64,000 nucleotides of DNA from Lachnospiraceae bacterium. Lineage in GTDB: Bacteria; Bacillota; Clostridia; Lachnospirales; Lachnospiraceae. Numbering within the stretch: the stretch's first letter is position 1; each line of letters begins with the position of its first letter. Both the position numbers and the translations under genes were made by a program. Positions 26,082 through 35,265 of the stretch are shown here, one piece after another. Under the pieces are notes generated by a model that worked only from the letters and a program-made list of their open reading frames with translations, made no database searches and had not been told where the DNA came from. The DNA is taken from the NCBI GenBank assembly GCA_910575475.1, contig CAJTGD010000008.1, forward strand, positions 113,209 through 177,208, in the 5' to 3' direction.

Positions 26082-27479
26082 ATGGAGGATGGACAAGTAT
26101 TACATACCAGTCCTTATGTGACACAGATTGAAAGATTTGCGGATTCCCTGAAGCAGCTGTCCCATACATTTCTGCAGATGGGGGAAAAGAAGCAGTCCTT
26201 TACAAGCGAAGAGATCGACGGAATGTTCGAATGGGTCAGGGAGAAGGTCTGCAAAAGCTGCGAGAAGTGCTCCTGGTGCTGGGGGGAGAATTTTGTCCAT
26301 ACCTACCAGATGGGCTATGAGGTCCTCTCGGCGGTGGATTCCTATGGAAATGAAATGAATACCGAGACGAAACGAAAGCTGAAGCAGTGCTGCATCATGG
26401 CGCCCCGTTTCCTGAGAGAGATGCTGGAGGCATTTCACGCGGCCCGGCAGAATATGATGTGGCTCAACCGGATGGCCCAGAGCAGGGAAGGCTGTGCCAT
26501 CCAGATGGACACCTTTGCGGATATGATCCGGGTGACGGCGAAGGAGCTGGAGGACAGCCTGTTCATTGACGACCGGCTGGAAAAGCGTCTGGTAGCCGCG
26601 CTGAAGAAAAAGGGCGTGCGGGTCTTGTACACGAATTTTTTTATGAACCGGGAAGGAAAATATGAGGTTCATGTGACCGCACGCGCTATGCAGGACATCC
26701 ACATTACCTGCAAGGAGCTAGTCAGGACCGTTTCCGAGGTCATGGGCCGCCGTCTGGTGCCGGAAGGGATCTATGCCCAGACGCTGGGGCGGGAGTATAC
26801 GACCATCATCTGCCAGGAAGGGCCGACGTACTATACGCTGCAGGGGGTTGCCAGAGTCGGAAAAGGCTGCAGCCAGGTTTCCGGGGACAATTTTATGATG
26901 CTTAACCTTCCAAGAGGAAAGCAGGCTATGGCTCTGTCCGACGGGATGGGTTCCGGAGAAAAGGCATGCCAGGAAAGCACGCTGGTCATCGAACTGCTGG
27001 AAGAACTGCTGGAGGCAGGCTTTCCGGAAAAGACGGCCATCCAGATGATCAATACCACACTGGTCATGGGGCGGGAGGAGATCCATTATTCCACCGTGGA
27101 CATGAGCGTATTTGACCTCTATACAGGAACCTGCGAGCTGATCAAGGCCGGAGCCTCCTCCACATTTATCCGCCAGAAGGATAAGGTTGAGCATTTAAGC
27201 TCCACCAGCCTGCCCATCGGGGTTTTACACCAGATCGAGATCGACTCCGTGGAACGGCAGCTTTCCAACGGAGATTTTGTGATCATGGTAACAGACGGGG
27301 TGATGGACGCGCTCCCGGTAGGCGAGCAGGACATCCTGCTGGAGACGATCATCCAGGGCACCCTTCTGGTGAATCCCAAGGAAATGGCGAACCACATCCT
27401 GGAGCAGGTGCTGAACTGGACCGGAGAACCGCCTCAGGACGATATGACCGTGCTCGTGATCGGGATATGGGAGAAATGA
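26082..27479 (+). CDS. spoIIE: short SpoIIE-type serine phosphatase without membrane domain
   Basis: The 465-residue protein ends in a PP2C-like phosphatase domain of SpoIIE type (about residues 245-465): GDNFMMLNLPRGKQAMALSD, DGMGSGEKACQES, VMVTDGVMDALP-like acidic site and DDMTVLVIGIW. The first 245 residues align with the SpoIIE central region and include CKSCEKCSWCWG (residues 56-68). Bacillus SpoIIE is about 820 residues with ten membrane helices at the N-terminus; these are absent here, and no separate membrane gene lies upstream. It would dephosphorylate SpoIIAA to activate sigma-F. Position after divIC supports the call. Confidence 0.88.
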   Translation: MEDGQVLHTSPYVTQIERFADSLKQLSHTFLQMGEKKQSFTSEEIDGMFEWVREKVCKSCEKCSWCWGENFVHTYQMGYEVLSAVDSYGNEMNTETKRKLKQCCIMAPRFLREMLEAFHAARQNMMWLNRMAQSREGCAIQMDTFADMIRVTAKELEDSLFIDDRLEKRLVAALKKKGVRVLYTNFFMNREGKYEVHVTARAMQDIHITCKELVRTVSEVMGRRLVPEGIYAQTLGREYTTIICQEGPTYYTLQGVARVGKGCSQVSGDNFMMLNLPRGKQAMALSDGMGSGEKACQESTLVIELLEELLEAGFPEKTAIQMINTTLVMGREEIHYSTVDMSVFDLYTGTCELIKAGASSTFIRQKDKVEHLSSTSLPIGVLHQIEIDSVERQLSNGDFVIMVTDGVMDALPVGEQDILLETIIQGTLLVNPKEMANHILEQVLNWTGEPPQDDMTVLVIGIWEK

Positions 27480-27679
27480 TACCGCGGCCGGAAGCCCTTT
27501 TTGCGGAGAGGAGCCAAGAAAAAATATCACAGAAAAAAAGGGAACTGCAAAGCCGCTTTGGGAATAAAACAATTTGACGATGGGTCGGTTTTTAGGATAT
27601 ACTAGAAAAGGAAAGTTATGGGAAATTTTTTGCCCGTGGATTGTGTATTACTGCTTACAAATGGAAAGGAAGAACAACG

Positions 27680-28222
27680 ATGAAATGGATGATCGCGTCG
27701 GATATACATGGCTCCGCGTACTACTGTCGGCAGATGCTGGGGGCATATCGGAGGGAAGGTGCTGACAGGCTGCTTCTGTTAGGAGACATTTTGTATCACG
27801 GACCGCGCAACGATCTTCCGAGGGAATATGGACCGAAGGATGTCATCTCCATGCTCAACGGTGTAAAGCAGGAGCTGCTTTGCGTAAGGGGGAACTGTGA
27901 CACGGAGGTGGACCAGATGGTCCTGGAATTTCCGATCCTGGCAGAGTACTGTTTTCTGGAAATCGGCGGAAAGACCATGTTCGCAACCCATGGCCATGTA
28001 TTCAATCCGCACGATCCGCCGCTGCTGAAGACAGGAGAGATCCTGCTGAACGGGCATACACATATTCCTGCATGCGAAGATATGGGGACATTCTGGTATC
28101 TGAACCCGGGTTCTGTATCCATCCCCAAGGAAGGGTCTGCGCATGGCTATATGACTTTTGAAAATGGTGTCTTTCAGTGGAAGGACATGAAAGGAGTGTG
28201 TTGGAAAGAGAAAAGATTTTGA
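27680..28222 (+). CDS. metallophosphoesterase, YfcE/MJ0936 type
   Basis: The 180-residue protein carries all metal-binding motifs of the small phosphodiesterases: SDIHGS at residues 6-11, GDILYHGPRN, GNCD, THGH and NGHTHIP. YfcE-type enzymes hydrolyse phosphodiester model substrates and their natural substrate is unclear. The start at 27680 was chosen because GGAAAGGAAG precedes it. Its neighbour downstream is a NYN-domain protein. Confidence 0.9.
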   Translation: MKWMIASDIHGSAYYCRQMLGAYRREGADRLLLLGDILYHGPRNDLPREYGPKDVISMLNGVKQELLCVRGNCDTEVDQMVLEFPILAEYCFLEIGGKTMFATHGHVFNPHDPPLLKTGEILLNGHTHIPACEDMGTFWYLNPGSVSIPKEGSAHGYMTFENGVFQWKDMKGVCWKEKRF

Positions 28223-28292
28223 GGACATGAAAACAGATATGGAAATGCAAAAGAGCGCAGATACAAAAGAGCGCAAAGTGTAGGAGGAGAAG

Positions 28293-29267
28293 ATGATAGA
28301 TGATAGAATTGCTCTTTTGATTGATGCAGACAATGTTTCTGCGAAATATATCAAGCCCATCATGGACGAGCTGTCCAAGTACGGCAATATTACATACAAG
28401 AGGATCTACGGGGACTGGACAAGCCCGTATAATCTGAGCTGGAAGGAGGTCCTGCTGCAGAACAGCATCACGCCGATCCAGCAGTTCAGCTATACATACG
28501 GAAAAAATGCCACCGATTCCGCCATGATCATTGACGCTATGGACATGCTCTATACCAGTGAGCTGGAAGGCTTCTGCCTGGTTTCCAGCGACAGTGATTT
28601 TACCAAGCTGGCGAGCCGCCTCAGGGAAAACGGCAAGCTGGTGATCGGTATGGGTGAGGACAAGACGCCGATTCCCTTCCGGAAAGCCTGCGACATTTTC
28701 ACGGTATTGGAGGTCCTTCTGGAAGACAGTACCATGGAAAATGCGGAAAAGGCGCCGGCAGCGGCGGCTTCCGCCAAGGAATTGAAGCGCGGCAGCGTGG
28801 ATGTGGTGAAAAGTCAGATTGAAGAGGCTGTGATCAAGATCATCATGGAGAACCAGAACGACAACAAGGAGACCGGGCTCGGCGAGGTGGGAAGCCGTCT
28901 CCTGAAGCTGTATCCTGATTTTGACGTGCGCCGGTACGGGTTCAGCCTCTTGTCCAAGTTTCTTGAGACCTTTCCCAAGCTGAAGCTGAAGCAGGACGGG
29001 ACCAAGGTCTCTGTGATGCTGTACGAGGACAAGAGCCGGAAGGACTTGCTGGAGGAATACATTCTGCAGCAGATCAAAAGTGCAGGCAGGCAGGGCGTCT
29101 CCCTTGGGACGCTGGGGAATCGGATCCGGAACCGGTTCGGCGATTTTAAGGTTCACGATTACGGATATTCTCAGTTCAAATCCTATATCCAGAGCTTCCG
29201 GGATGTGAAGATCGAGGATGACGGAGAGCAGAACTGGGCGATCTATGTGAAAAATGTGGAGTCATGA
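28293..29267 (+). CDS. NYN-domain ribonuclease-like protein with OST-HTH domain
   Basis: The 324-residue protein has an N-terminal NYN (PIN-like) nuclease domain: LLIDADNVSAKYI, GKNATDSAMIIDAMDML and LVSSDSDFTKLASRLRENGK supply the acidic cluster. Two OST-HTH/LOTUS-like segments follow (about 165-240 and 245-320), with IRNRFGDFKVHDYGYSQFKS typical of RNA-binding LOTUS domains. Proteins of this build (LabA/DUF88 group) are thought to degrade or bind RNA. GGAGGAG precedes the start. Confidence 0.9.
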   Translation: MIDDRIALLIDADNVSAKYIKPIMDELSKYGNITYKRIYGDWTSPYNLSWKEVLLQNSITPIQQFSYTYGKNATDSAMIIDAMDMLYTSELEGFCLVSSDSDFTKLASRLRENGKLVIGMGEDKTPIPFRKACDIFTVLEVLLEDSTMENAEKAPAAAASAKELKRGSVDVVKSQIEEAVIKIIMENQNDNKETGLGEVGSRLLKLYPDFDVRRYGFSLLSKFLETFPKLKLKQDGTKVSVMLYEDKSRKDLLEEYILQQIKSAGRQGVSLGTLGNRIRNRFGDFKVHDYGYSQFKSYIQSFRDVKIEDDGEQNWAIYVKNVES

Positions 29268-29344
29268 TATTGGTCAGAAGTGTTTTTTCTCAGGAGAGGC
29301 ATGGCGGTATGTGCGATACAATGATTTGCAGAGCCCATACCGCG

Positions 29345-29394
29345 AAAATGGTACTGAGCGGCAGATCTCGACGGCCGCTCAGTACCATTTTTTT
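29345..29394 (+). terminator. strong terminator after NYN gene
   Basis: AATGGTACTGAGCGGC pairs perfectly with GCCGCTCAGTACCATT and is followed by TTTTTT. Confidence 0.93.
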
Positions 29395-29485
29395 GAAGTT
29401 TTATTCCCGCAAAGCAACGAGCCAGGCAGCCATGCCTGCATGGATATCTGACTTTGGCTTTGATAGAACCGAAAAGGGAATTTGT

Positions 29486-30078
29486 CTAAAGATGTTTCCC
29501 ATCCGCAAGGTCTTTTGCCACGAACGGGAAAAAGTAAAACGGCACGGTCAAAAGCTTCTGATCCACATCATATCCATAATTATTTTTTGAAACCTTTATG
29601 GCGCATTCAAACTTATTGTGGTTTGAAAACTTTTCAAGGGAGTTCAGCGTCCCTTTGCCTTTTTTCACGTCAATCGGATACAGCTTATTATCCGATTCCA
29701 CGATGAATTCCAGTTCGGAGGAGGACTTGCCCTTCCAGTAAAACAAGCTGTGGCCTTTCGCGGCCAATTCATCTGCCACAAAATTTTCAAAGAAAATCCC
29801 CGACAAGGTATTCTTTCTTTCACTTGACACAAAAGATGCCGCATTGATACCGCTTTGATACGAAAACATGCCGATATCACCAAGGAACAAGTGGAAATTC
29901 CCTTCATTGTCCTGCATAAGAGGCGTCGTGACATGCTCCTTCAATTGAAACGACTGATTGATGACATGCGCCATCGTAAGCCATTGGATGGATGTCACGA
30001 AATCTCTTGTCTTGCTTTTTTTCTCGATCAGACCAGGCGAAAAATTCTTTGATTCTTTATTTAATCTCTCAGGGTTTA
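29486..30078 (-). pseudogene. DUF4143-type ATPase, C-terminal half (split by IS)
   Basis: From the insertion point the frame reads PERLNKESKNFSPGLIEKKS and continues to the usual C-terminal nuclease-like DUF4143 part (SGIFFENFVADELAAKG, FYWKGKSSSELEFIVESDNK, YPIDVKKGKG), which carries the D/E-ExK pattern. Joined across the insertion to the half at 30682-31438 it gives an unbroken IYKEINPERLNKE. As it stands the fragment has no proper start. Confidence 0.85.
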
Positions 30079-30681
30079 ATTCCCCGCAGCTTGCTGCGTA
30101 AGAAACTTTTTTGCAAAGTAAAAAGATGATACAATAGTAAAAAAGGAAAGGGGAAAGTTGTGGATGAGTGAGTACAAACACAAATCACACAATGTATCAG
30201 TGCTAATGTATCATTTTGTATGTCCGGCAAAGTATAGAAGGGTAGTAATAGACGAAGAAGTGGATGAGGTAATAAAAGAAACATGTGAAGAGATATCGAA
30301 AAGATATGAAATAGACTTTATAGAAATAGGAACGGATAAAGAACATGTACATTTTTTAGTACAATCGGTACCAACATATAGTCCGAAGAAAATAATCCAA
30401 ATCATAAAGAGTATAACAGCACGCGAAGTATTAAAAAGATGTCCCCAGGTAAAAAGGAAATTATGGGGAGGAGAATTTTGGACGGATGGATATTATGTAG
30501 CGACGGTGGGAGAGCATGGAAATGAAGAAATAATAGGAAACTATGTAAAAAATCAAGGAAAAGAAAATGAGTATAAGAAACTATATAAAAAAGAACCGGA
30601 GGCAAAGCAGTATAGCATATTCGACTATATGTAGTGGGGCGACCTCTCTCAATACCCCGCAGCTTGCTGCGGGGTCGTTTA
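30079..30681 (+). mobile_element. IS200/IS605-type insertion sequence, 603 bp
   Basis: The element holds only a Y1 transposase. Its ends have short hairpins: CGCAGC-TT-GCTGCG at 30085-30098 and CCCCGCAGC-TT-GCTGCGGGG at 30655-30674. It follows TTTA at 30075-30078 and itself ends in TTTA, and removing it restores the ATPase frame exactly. This is the pattern of single-strand IS200-type transposition: target tetranucleotide on the left, no target duplication. No TnpB/IscB gene accompanies it. Confidence 0.88.
30164..30634 (+). CDS. tnpA: IS200-type Y1 transposase
   Basis: The 156-residue protein is the complete HUH transposase: EHVHFLVQ supplies His61 and His63, and YVKNQG supplies the nucleophile Tyr127. 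GGAAAGGGG lies upstream of the ATG. It cuts and joins single-stranded DNA at the element's end hairpins. Length and motifs are intact, so the element may be active. Confidence 0.93.
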   Translation: MSEYKHKSHNVSVLMYHFVCPAKYRRVVIDEEVDEVIKETCEEISKRYEIDFIEIGTDKEHVHFLVQSVPTYSPKKIIQIIKSITAREVLKRCPQVKRKLWGGEFWTDGYYVATVGEHGNEEIIGNYVKNQGKENEYKKLYKKEPEAKQYSIFDYM

Positions 30682-31438
30682 TTTCCTTATAAATGTTTGA
30701 AAACAACGCGCGGGAACGCAAAACCGCCTCTCTGCTGGCCTGGTACAAATCCATGTCGGAGAGATAATTGTCATACAAGGTCTTTAAAATTTCCCTGGAT
30801 TCTAAAAGATTTCCCTCTTCTATATAAATATCCACCGCTTCCGGCATGCCGCCCACGAGAAGATACTTATATACTTGCTCCATTGCCAACTCGTAAATTT
30901 TAAAATCCAGCGGTTTCCTTTCCTCGTAAGCTCTTTTTACGACTTCGTACAACACCTTGTTACTGTTCGTCAAGAATTCGTCATACGTCATCGGATAAAC
31001 CGTGATCTGATTAACCTTGCCGACCGGGAAAAGGAACTTGCCATTATCCGCCACTCCCCTTTTATGGGTTTCCCGCTGGATCTTAATGCGCACCATTGAG
31101 CCGGTAACGATAACCGGAATCTGACGGAAATCCTGGCAAAAATATTTTAACGCAGACACGATATTCGGGCATTCCTGCACCTCGTCAAATATCAGCAAAG
31201 TCTGGTCAGTAATCTTTTTCCCCTTGAACAACGAAACGTATTCGATGATTTTTTCTGCATTCGCGGTTTTTGAACAAAATTCACGAATCTCGTCCTCAAT
31301 CTTGCAATCAATATAAATATAATTGTCTTTATAATAAGTCTCGGCAAAAATGTCTCTGACAAGGTATGTCTTTCCGACTTGCCTCGCCCCCCATACAATC
31401 AAAGGCTTCCTCCGTTTGTCGTCGTTCCATTCAAGCCA
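30682..31438 (-). pseudogene. DUF4143-type ATPase, N-terminal half (split by IS)
   Basis: The frame carries the AAA-type P-loop WGARQVGKTYLV, the Walker B stretch LLIFDEVQECPN and the sensor VIVTGSMVRI, then ends in the insertion. The expected lead-in WLEWNDDKRRKPL is readable just upstream of the annotated TTG, but an in-frame TAA and no start codon precede it, so the extreme N-terminus has decayed as well. These ATPases are common accessory proteins of unknown task in gut anaerobes. Confidence 0.82.
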
Positions 31439-31640
31439 TTTTTGATATTATTTTCACTTTTCAAACCGCGGCATAACCGAAGCACATCCTGATATTCAAT
31501 CGCTTTCAACATCAGTATCAACTGCTTGCGGGGGCAAATTGTAAAACATCCGAAGTATTACAATGCTGAAATGAGATGTTGCATAGAAAAAGAAAACCAA
31601 TTATACTGGAAACAGAAGAAATCTAAAGGGAGGATCAAGC

Positions 31641-33686
31641 ATGAGAAAAATGATAAACGGAGAGCGCTTCGTGATGGGAACTTGCTACTATCCGGAGCAT
31701 TGGGACTCTTCCCTGTGGGAGGACGATCTGGAGAGGATGCTGCAGGCGGGGATCGAGGTAGTCCGGGTTGCGGAATTTGCGTGGAACAAGATTGAGCCGG
31801 AGGAAGGAGTGTACACCTACGAATTTTTTGATTCCTTCTTGGAGCTGGCGCAGAAAAAAGGTATGAAGGTCATTTTCTGCACCCCTACGGCGACTCCTCC
31901 GGTCTGGCTGACCGAGAAGTATCCGGAGGTGCTCAACGCGGATCAGGACGGCCTGCTCTACCGCCACGGCGCAAGACGGCACTACAATTACAATTCCCCC
32001 GTATATCAGAAATTGTGCCGCAATATCGTGGAAAAGTCCGCGTCCCACTACGGCGGTCACCCTGCCATTATCGGATGGCAGATCGATAACGAGGTAAACT
32101 GCGAGCTGGATGAATTTTATTCGGAAAGCGATTCGGCGGCGTTCCGGAAGTTTTTGCAGGAAAAATACGGAACGGTTGACGAACTGAATCAGGCATGGGG
32201 AACTATTTTCTGGAACCAGACCTACAACTGCTGGGAGCAGATCTATGTGCCGCGGAAGACGGTCCACAATACCAACAATCCCCATCATCTGCTGGATTAT
32301 TATCGCTTTGTCTCCGACAGCGCCCGCCGTTTTGTACGGATGCAGTCCGAGATCATTCGGAAATATTGCAAGAAAGACGATTTTATTACGACCAACGGGA
32401 TTTTCGGCAATCTGGATAACCAGGCGATGCAGAAGGAAAGCCTGGACTTCATGACCTACGATTCCTATCCCAACTTTGCGTACTGCCTGGACGATTATCA
32501 GCCGGATGATCCCATCAAGGACCGCAAATGGAGCCGGAACCTGGCAGAGACCAGGGCCATTTCACCAGTCTTTGGGATCATGGAGCAGCAGAGCGGGGCA
32601 AACGGCTGGACCACCCGGATGGAGGCGCCCACGCCCAGACCTGGGCAGATCACGCTCTGGACCATGCAGAGCATTGCCCACGGCGCAGACTTTGTCAGCT
32701 ATTTCCGCTGGCGGACCTGCACGGTGGGGACGGAGATGTACTGGCACGGCATCCTGGATTATTCTGGACGGGACAACCGCAGGCTCCGGGAGATCCGTGA
32801 GATCGCCCGGAAGATGGAAGGCATGAAGGAGATCGCGGGAGCGCGGTACGCGGCGAAGGTGGGGATCCTGAAGGATTATGATAACATCTGGGATGCCCGC
32901 CAGGATAAATGGCATGAGCGGGTGGACAGGTTCAGCCAGAAGTCTTTGTTTACCGCCCTGCAGCTGACCCATACGCCGTTTGATTATGTGTATCTGGAGG
33001 AAGATACCACGTGGGAGGAGCTGGGGAAGTATGAAGTGCTGTTCTATCCTCATGCGTCCATTCTGACGGATGCGCGGATGAGGCTGCTGGAAACCTACGT
33101 GTCCGAGGGCGGAAAGCTGGTCATGGGCTGCAGGACCGGATATAAGGATCTCTGCGGACGGTGCGTGATGGACAAGCTGCCGGGAAAGGCGTCTGGGCTT
33201 ACCGGAACGGATATCCCGGAATATTCCTTCGTGGCTCCTGACGATGGCAGAGTGCTGGCGGACTGGGACGGAAACCAGATAGAAGCCGCAGTGTTCAATG
33301 ACCTGCTGGAGCCGGTGGGAGAGCATGCGGAGGTTCTGGCGCGTTACGCGTCCAGCTATTACGCGGGCACCCCTGCGCTGATCCGCAACCGATATGGAAA
33401 GGGCGAGGCTTATTACTTCGGCGGTGCGTTCGCGGTGGATACGGCGAAGGTATTTCTGGAGAAGCTGGGTGTGGGAGCGCCTTACGGGGAAGTGCTGGAG
33501 CTGCCGGAGTGCTGCGAGCTGGCCGTCCGGGAGAAGGACGGCAGGAAGTACTTGTTCGTGCTGAATTATGCATCGGAGAGCGTGAAAGCGGTGGTGAAGA
33601 AAGAACTGCGGGAGTTCTTCGGAGGCGAAGTGATCGAGGGCGAAGTGGAGCTTGGGGCTTATGAGGTGAAGATTTTTGCGGAGTAA
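31641..33686 (+). CDS. beta-galactosidase, glycoside hydrolase family 42
   Basis: The 681-residue protein has the GH42 layout: catalytic barrel starting YYPEHWDSSLWEDDLERML, the acid/base Glu in IGWQIDNEVNCE (near residue 155), the nucleophile Glu in GIMEQQSGANGWT (near residue 315), a trimerisation domain with DYDNIWD and a small beta domain at the end. GGGAGG precedes the ATG. There is no signal peptide; it would release galactose from imported beta-galactosides. A separate repeat arm directly follows the stop codon. Confidence 0.95.
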   Translation: MRKMINGERFVMGTCYYPEHWDSSLWEDDLERMLQAGIEVVRVAEFAWNKIEPEEGVYTYEFFDSFLELAQKKGMKVIFCTPTATPPVWLTEKYPEVLNADQDGLLYRHGARRHYNYNSPVYQKLCRNIVEKSASHYGGHPAIIGWQIDNEVNCELDEFYSESDSAAFRKFLQEKYGTVDELNQAWGTIFWNQTYNCWEQIYVPRKTVHNTNNPHHLLDYYRFVSDSARRFVRMQSEIIRKYCKKDDFITTNGIFGNLDNQAMQKESLDFMTYDSYPNFAYCLDDYQPDDPIKDRKWSRNLAETRAISPVFGIMEQQSGANGWTTRMEAPTPRPGQITLWTMQSIAHGADFVSYFRWRTCTVGTEMYWHGILDYSGRDNRRLREIREIARKMEGMKEIAGARYAAKVGILKDYDNIWDARQDKWHERVDRFSQKSLFTALQLTHTPFDYVYLEEDTTWEELGKYEVLFYPHASILTDARMRLLETYVSEGGKLVMGCRTGYKDLCGRCVMDKLPGKASGLTGTDIPEYSFVAPDDGRVLADWDGNQIEAAVFNDLLEPVGEHAEVLARYASSYYAGTPALIRNRYGKGEAYYFGGAFAVDTAKVFLEKLGVGAPYGEVLELPECCELAVREKDGRKYLFVLNYASESVKAVVKKELREFFGGEVIEGEVELGAYEVKIFAE

Positions 33687-33773
33687 GGAACTGTGCAAAA
33701 ATAACTTGCCTTTTTGTACAGAACAAATCTTCAGGTACAAGGAGGAATGAGGCGTTCTAGGACAAAGTTCCTA
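33686..33773 (+). repeat. degenerate palindromic repeat after GH42
   Basis: AGGAACTGTGCAAAAATAAC at the left and TTCTAGGACAAAGTTCCT at the right form imperfect inverted ends. The left end matches the arms at 23648, 44659 and 52360. The centre contains GGAGGAATGAGGCG and no frame. Confidence 0.5.
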
Positions 33774-33798
33774 AATGAAGCTGTTTTTTTGAGCAAAT

Positions 33799-33842
33799 AA
33801 AAGGTGCATGGTCTGATGAATTCATAGACTGCTGCACCTTTT
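33799..33842. terminator. bidirectional terminator
   Basis: AAAAGGTGCA (33799-33808) pairs with TGCACCTTTT (33833-33842), and the loop has further pairing. It can serve GH42 on the plus strand and the antitoxin remnant on the minus strand. Confidence 0.75.
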
Positions 33843-34070
33843 ATTCTACCTCGGATAACTCATGGACAGAATATTGCCCATTCTCCAACTGTGCCTTACC
33901 CTTCATCAGCCAATCATAATTTTCTTTATTCCCCATGACATAAATATTTTTCATAAGGTTATTATAAGTTTCTTCTGATAACATAACAACATTCTACTTA
34001 TTTTTCGTGTAACGATCATAGTCTCATAATCATCTGTTACCTTATCCATATACATTTTTGCAGATCACTT
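33841..34070 (-). pseudogene. Phd/YefM-type antitoxin remnant
   Basis: From 33984 the frame gives MLSEETYNNLMKNIYVMGNK and ends with SVHELSEVE, the usual second half of YefM antitoxins. The first half is readable in other frames (MDKVTDDYETMIVTRK at 34055 and on), broken by at least two frameshifts. No YoeB/Txe toxin follows; a terminator comes directly after the stop codon. It is a decayed toxin-antitoxin module. The 33687-34176 gap holds nothing else apart from the repeat and promoter listed. Confidence 0.7.
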
Positions 34071-34079
34071 AATTTAAAA

Positions 34080-34108
34080 TTGAAATTCTGATTAAATTAA
34101 AGTAAAAT
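34080..34108 (+). promoter_or_regulatory. sigma-A promoter of the first LacI gene
   Basis: TTGAAA-N17-TAAAAT. The same two hexamers at the same spacing occur before the mannan ABC genes at 37818. Confidence 0.65.
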
Positions 34109-34176
34109 AAGCGTAGCTATTAAGACTGTATACCGCGAAATATGGAAGAAATCAAACAGAAACAGAGGCATTTACA

Positions 34177-35265
34177 ATGGAGCATAAAAAAGAAGTCACC
34201 CTGGAGCGGGTTGCCGCGGAAGTAGGAGTAAGCATTGTGACCGTATCAAATGCATTAAACGGAAAAAAAGGGGTCAGCGAGGACATGCGCCGGAAGGTGA
34301 GGGAGGCCGCCGAACGCCTGGGCTATCGTTACCGTACTGCCGCAAAAACAGGAAGCAGATCCTACAAGATCGGGGTTGCGGTCGCGGAGCGCCACGTGAA
34401 GGAATTTCCTTCCTTTTATATGGAAATCTACCAGAGCGCCGCTCAGGAGCTGACGCTGCGGGGGAGCATGGCATTCCTGAAAGTACTCAGTGAGGAGCGG
34501 CAGGAAAGAACGGAGAAAGCCGCCCTCTTCCAGGGAGTGGACATCGACGGAATCCTGCTCATCGGAGAAACAAACAAGGGCTGTGCTGCCGAATTAAAAG
34601 AACTCTATGAGATTCCGGTTGTATGCGTGGGGAGCTATGATATTTCCGAAGAGGCCGATTCTATTGTGCCGGATTGCTACGGCGGCATGGAACAGGTTAC
34701 GGAGCTGCTTTTGAAGGCCGGACATACGGAGCTGGTATTTGTGGGTTCGCCGGAGGAGGGGACGAATGCGGCGGACTGTTATCTGGGGTTCTGTAAAGCA
34801 ATGGAAAAGCGGGGGCTTGAAGCAAACATTGTAAAGCTGTCTCAGCCTGATCGGACAGAAAAAAAACAGACTGCGGCGGAGGTGGACTTCTCCCGGATTC
34901 AGCCGGAGGCTTTTGTGTGTGATTCGGCTATAAGTGTCGAAGTCCTGCTGGAACAGCTTCAAAAACAGGGCATCCGCGTTCCGGAGGATGTCTCGGTGGC
35001 GGGATTCGGCAAATGTTTTGCGGGTTCTAAGTCCGAAAGGATGCTGACCACATATGTAATAGATGAAAAGGAGATTGCGCATCTCGGTGTCGCTGCCCTG
35101 ATCGAACAGTTGGAGGGGCAGGGGCAGACAGGCCGCGTTCGCATCGTAGAGGGCAGATTGATTCAGGGGAACACGGTTGGAAAGGCGATATGTAAGAGCG
35201 GGAAACGGAAAGCCGGGCAATGCGATGGGACGGGAAAGGCAGGGCACACACCATGGGAAATGTAA
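34177..35265 (+). CDS. LacI-family regulator 1
   Basis: The 362-residue protein has the LacI HTH and hinge (VTLERVAAEVGVSIVTVSNA, then LNGKKGVSEDMRRKVREAAE) and a periplasmic-binding-like effector domain. Its hinge lacks the strict LacI sequence, and the C-terminal 30 residues are Lys/Gly-rich. It overlaps the next LacI gene by 13 bases, so both are made from one transcript. Position before a mannan operon suggests control of glycan use; the effector is unknown. Confidence 0.9.
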   Translation: MEHKKEVTLERVAAEVGVSIVTVSNALNGKKGVSEDMRRKVREAAERLGYRYRTAAKTGSRSYKIGVAVAERHVKEFPSFYMEIYQSAAQELTLRGSMAFLKVLSEERQERTEKAALFQGVDIDGILLIGETNKGCAAELKELYEIPVVCVGSYDISEEADSIVPDCYGGMEQVTELLLKAGHTELVFVGSPEEGTNAADCYLGFCKAMEKRGLEANIVKLSQPDRTEKKQTAAEVDFSRIQPEAFVCDSAISVEVLLEQLQKQGIRVPEDVSVAGFGKCFAGSKSERMLTTYVIDEKEIAHLGVAALIEQLEGQGQTGRVRIVEGRLIQGNTVGKAICKSGKRKAGQCDGTGKAGHTPWEM

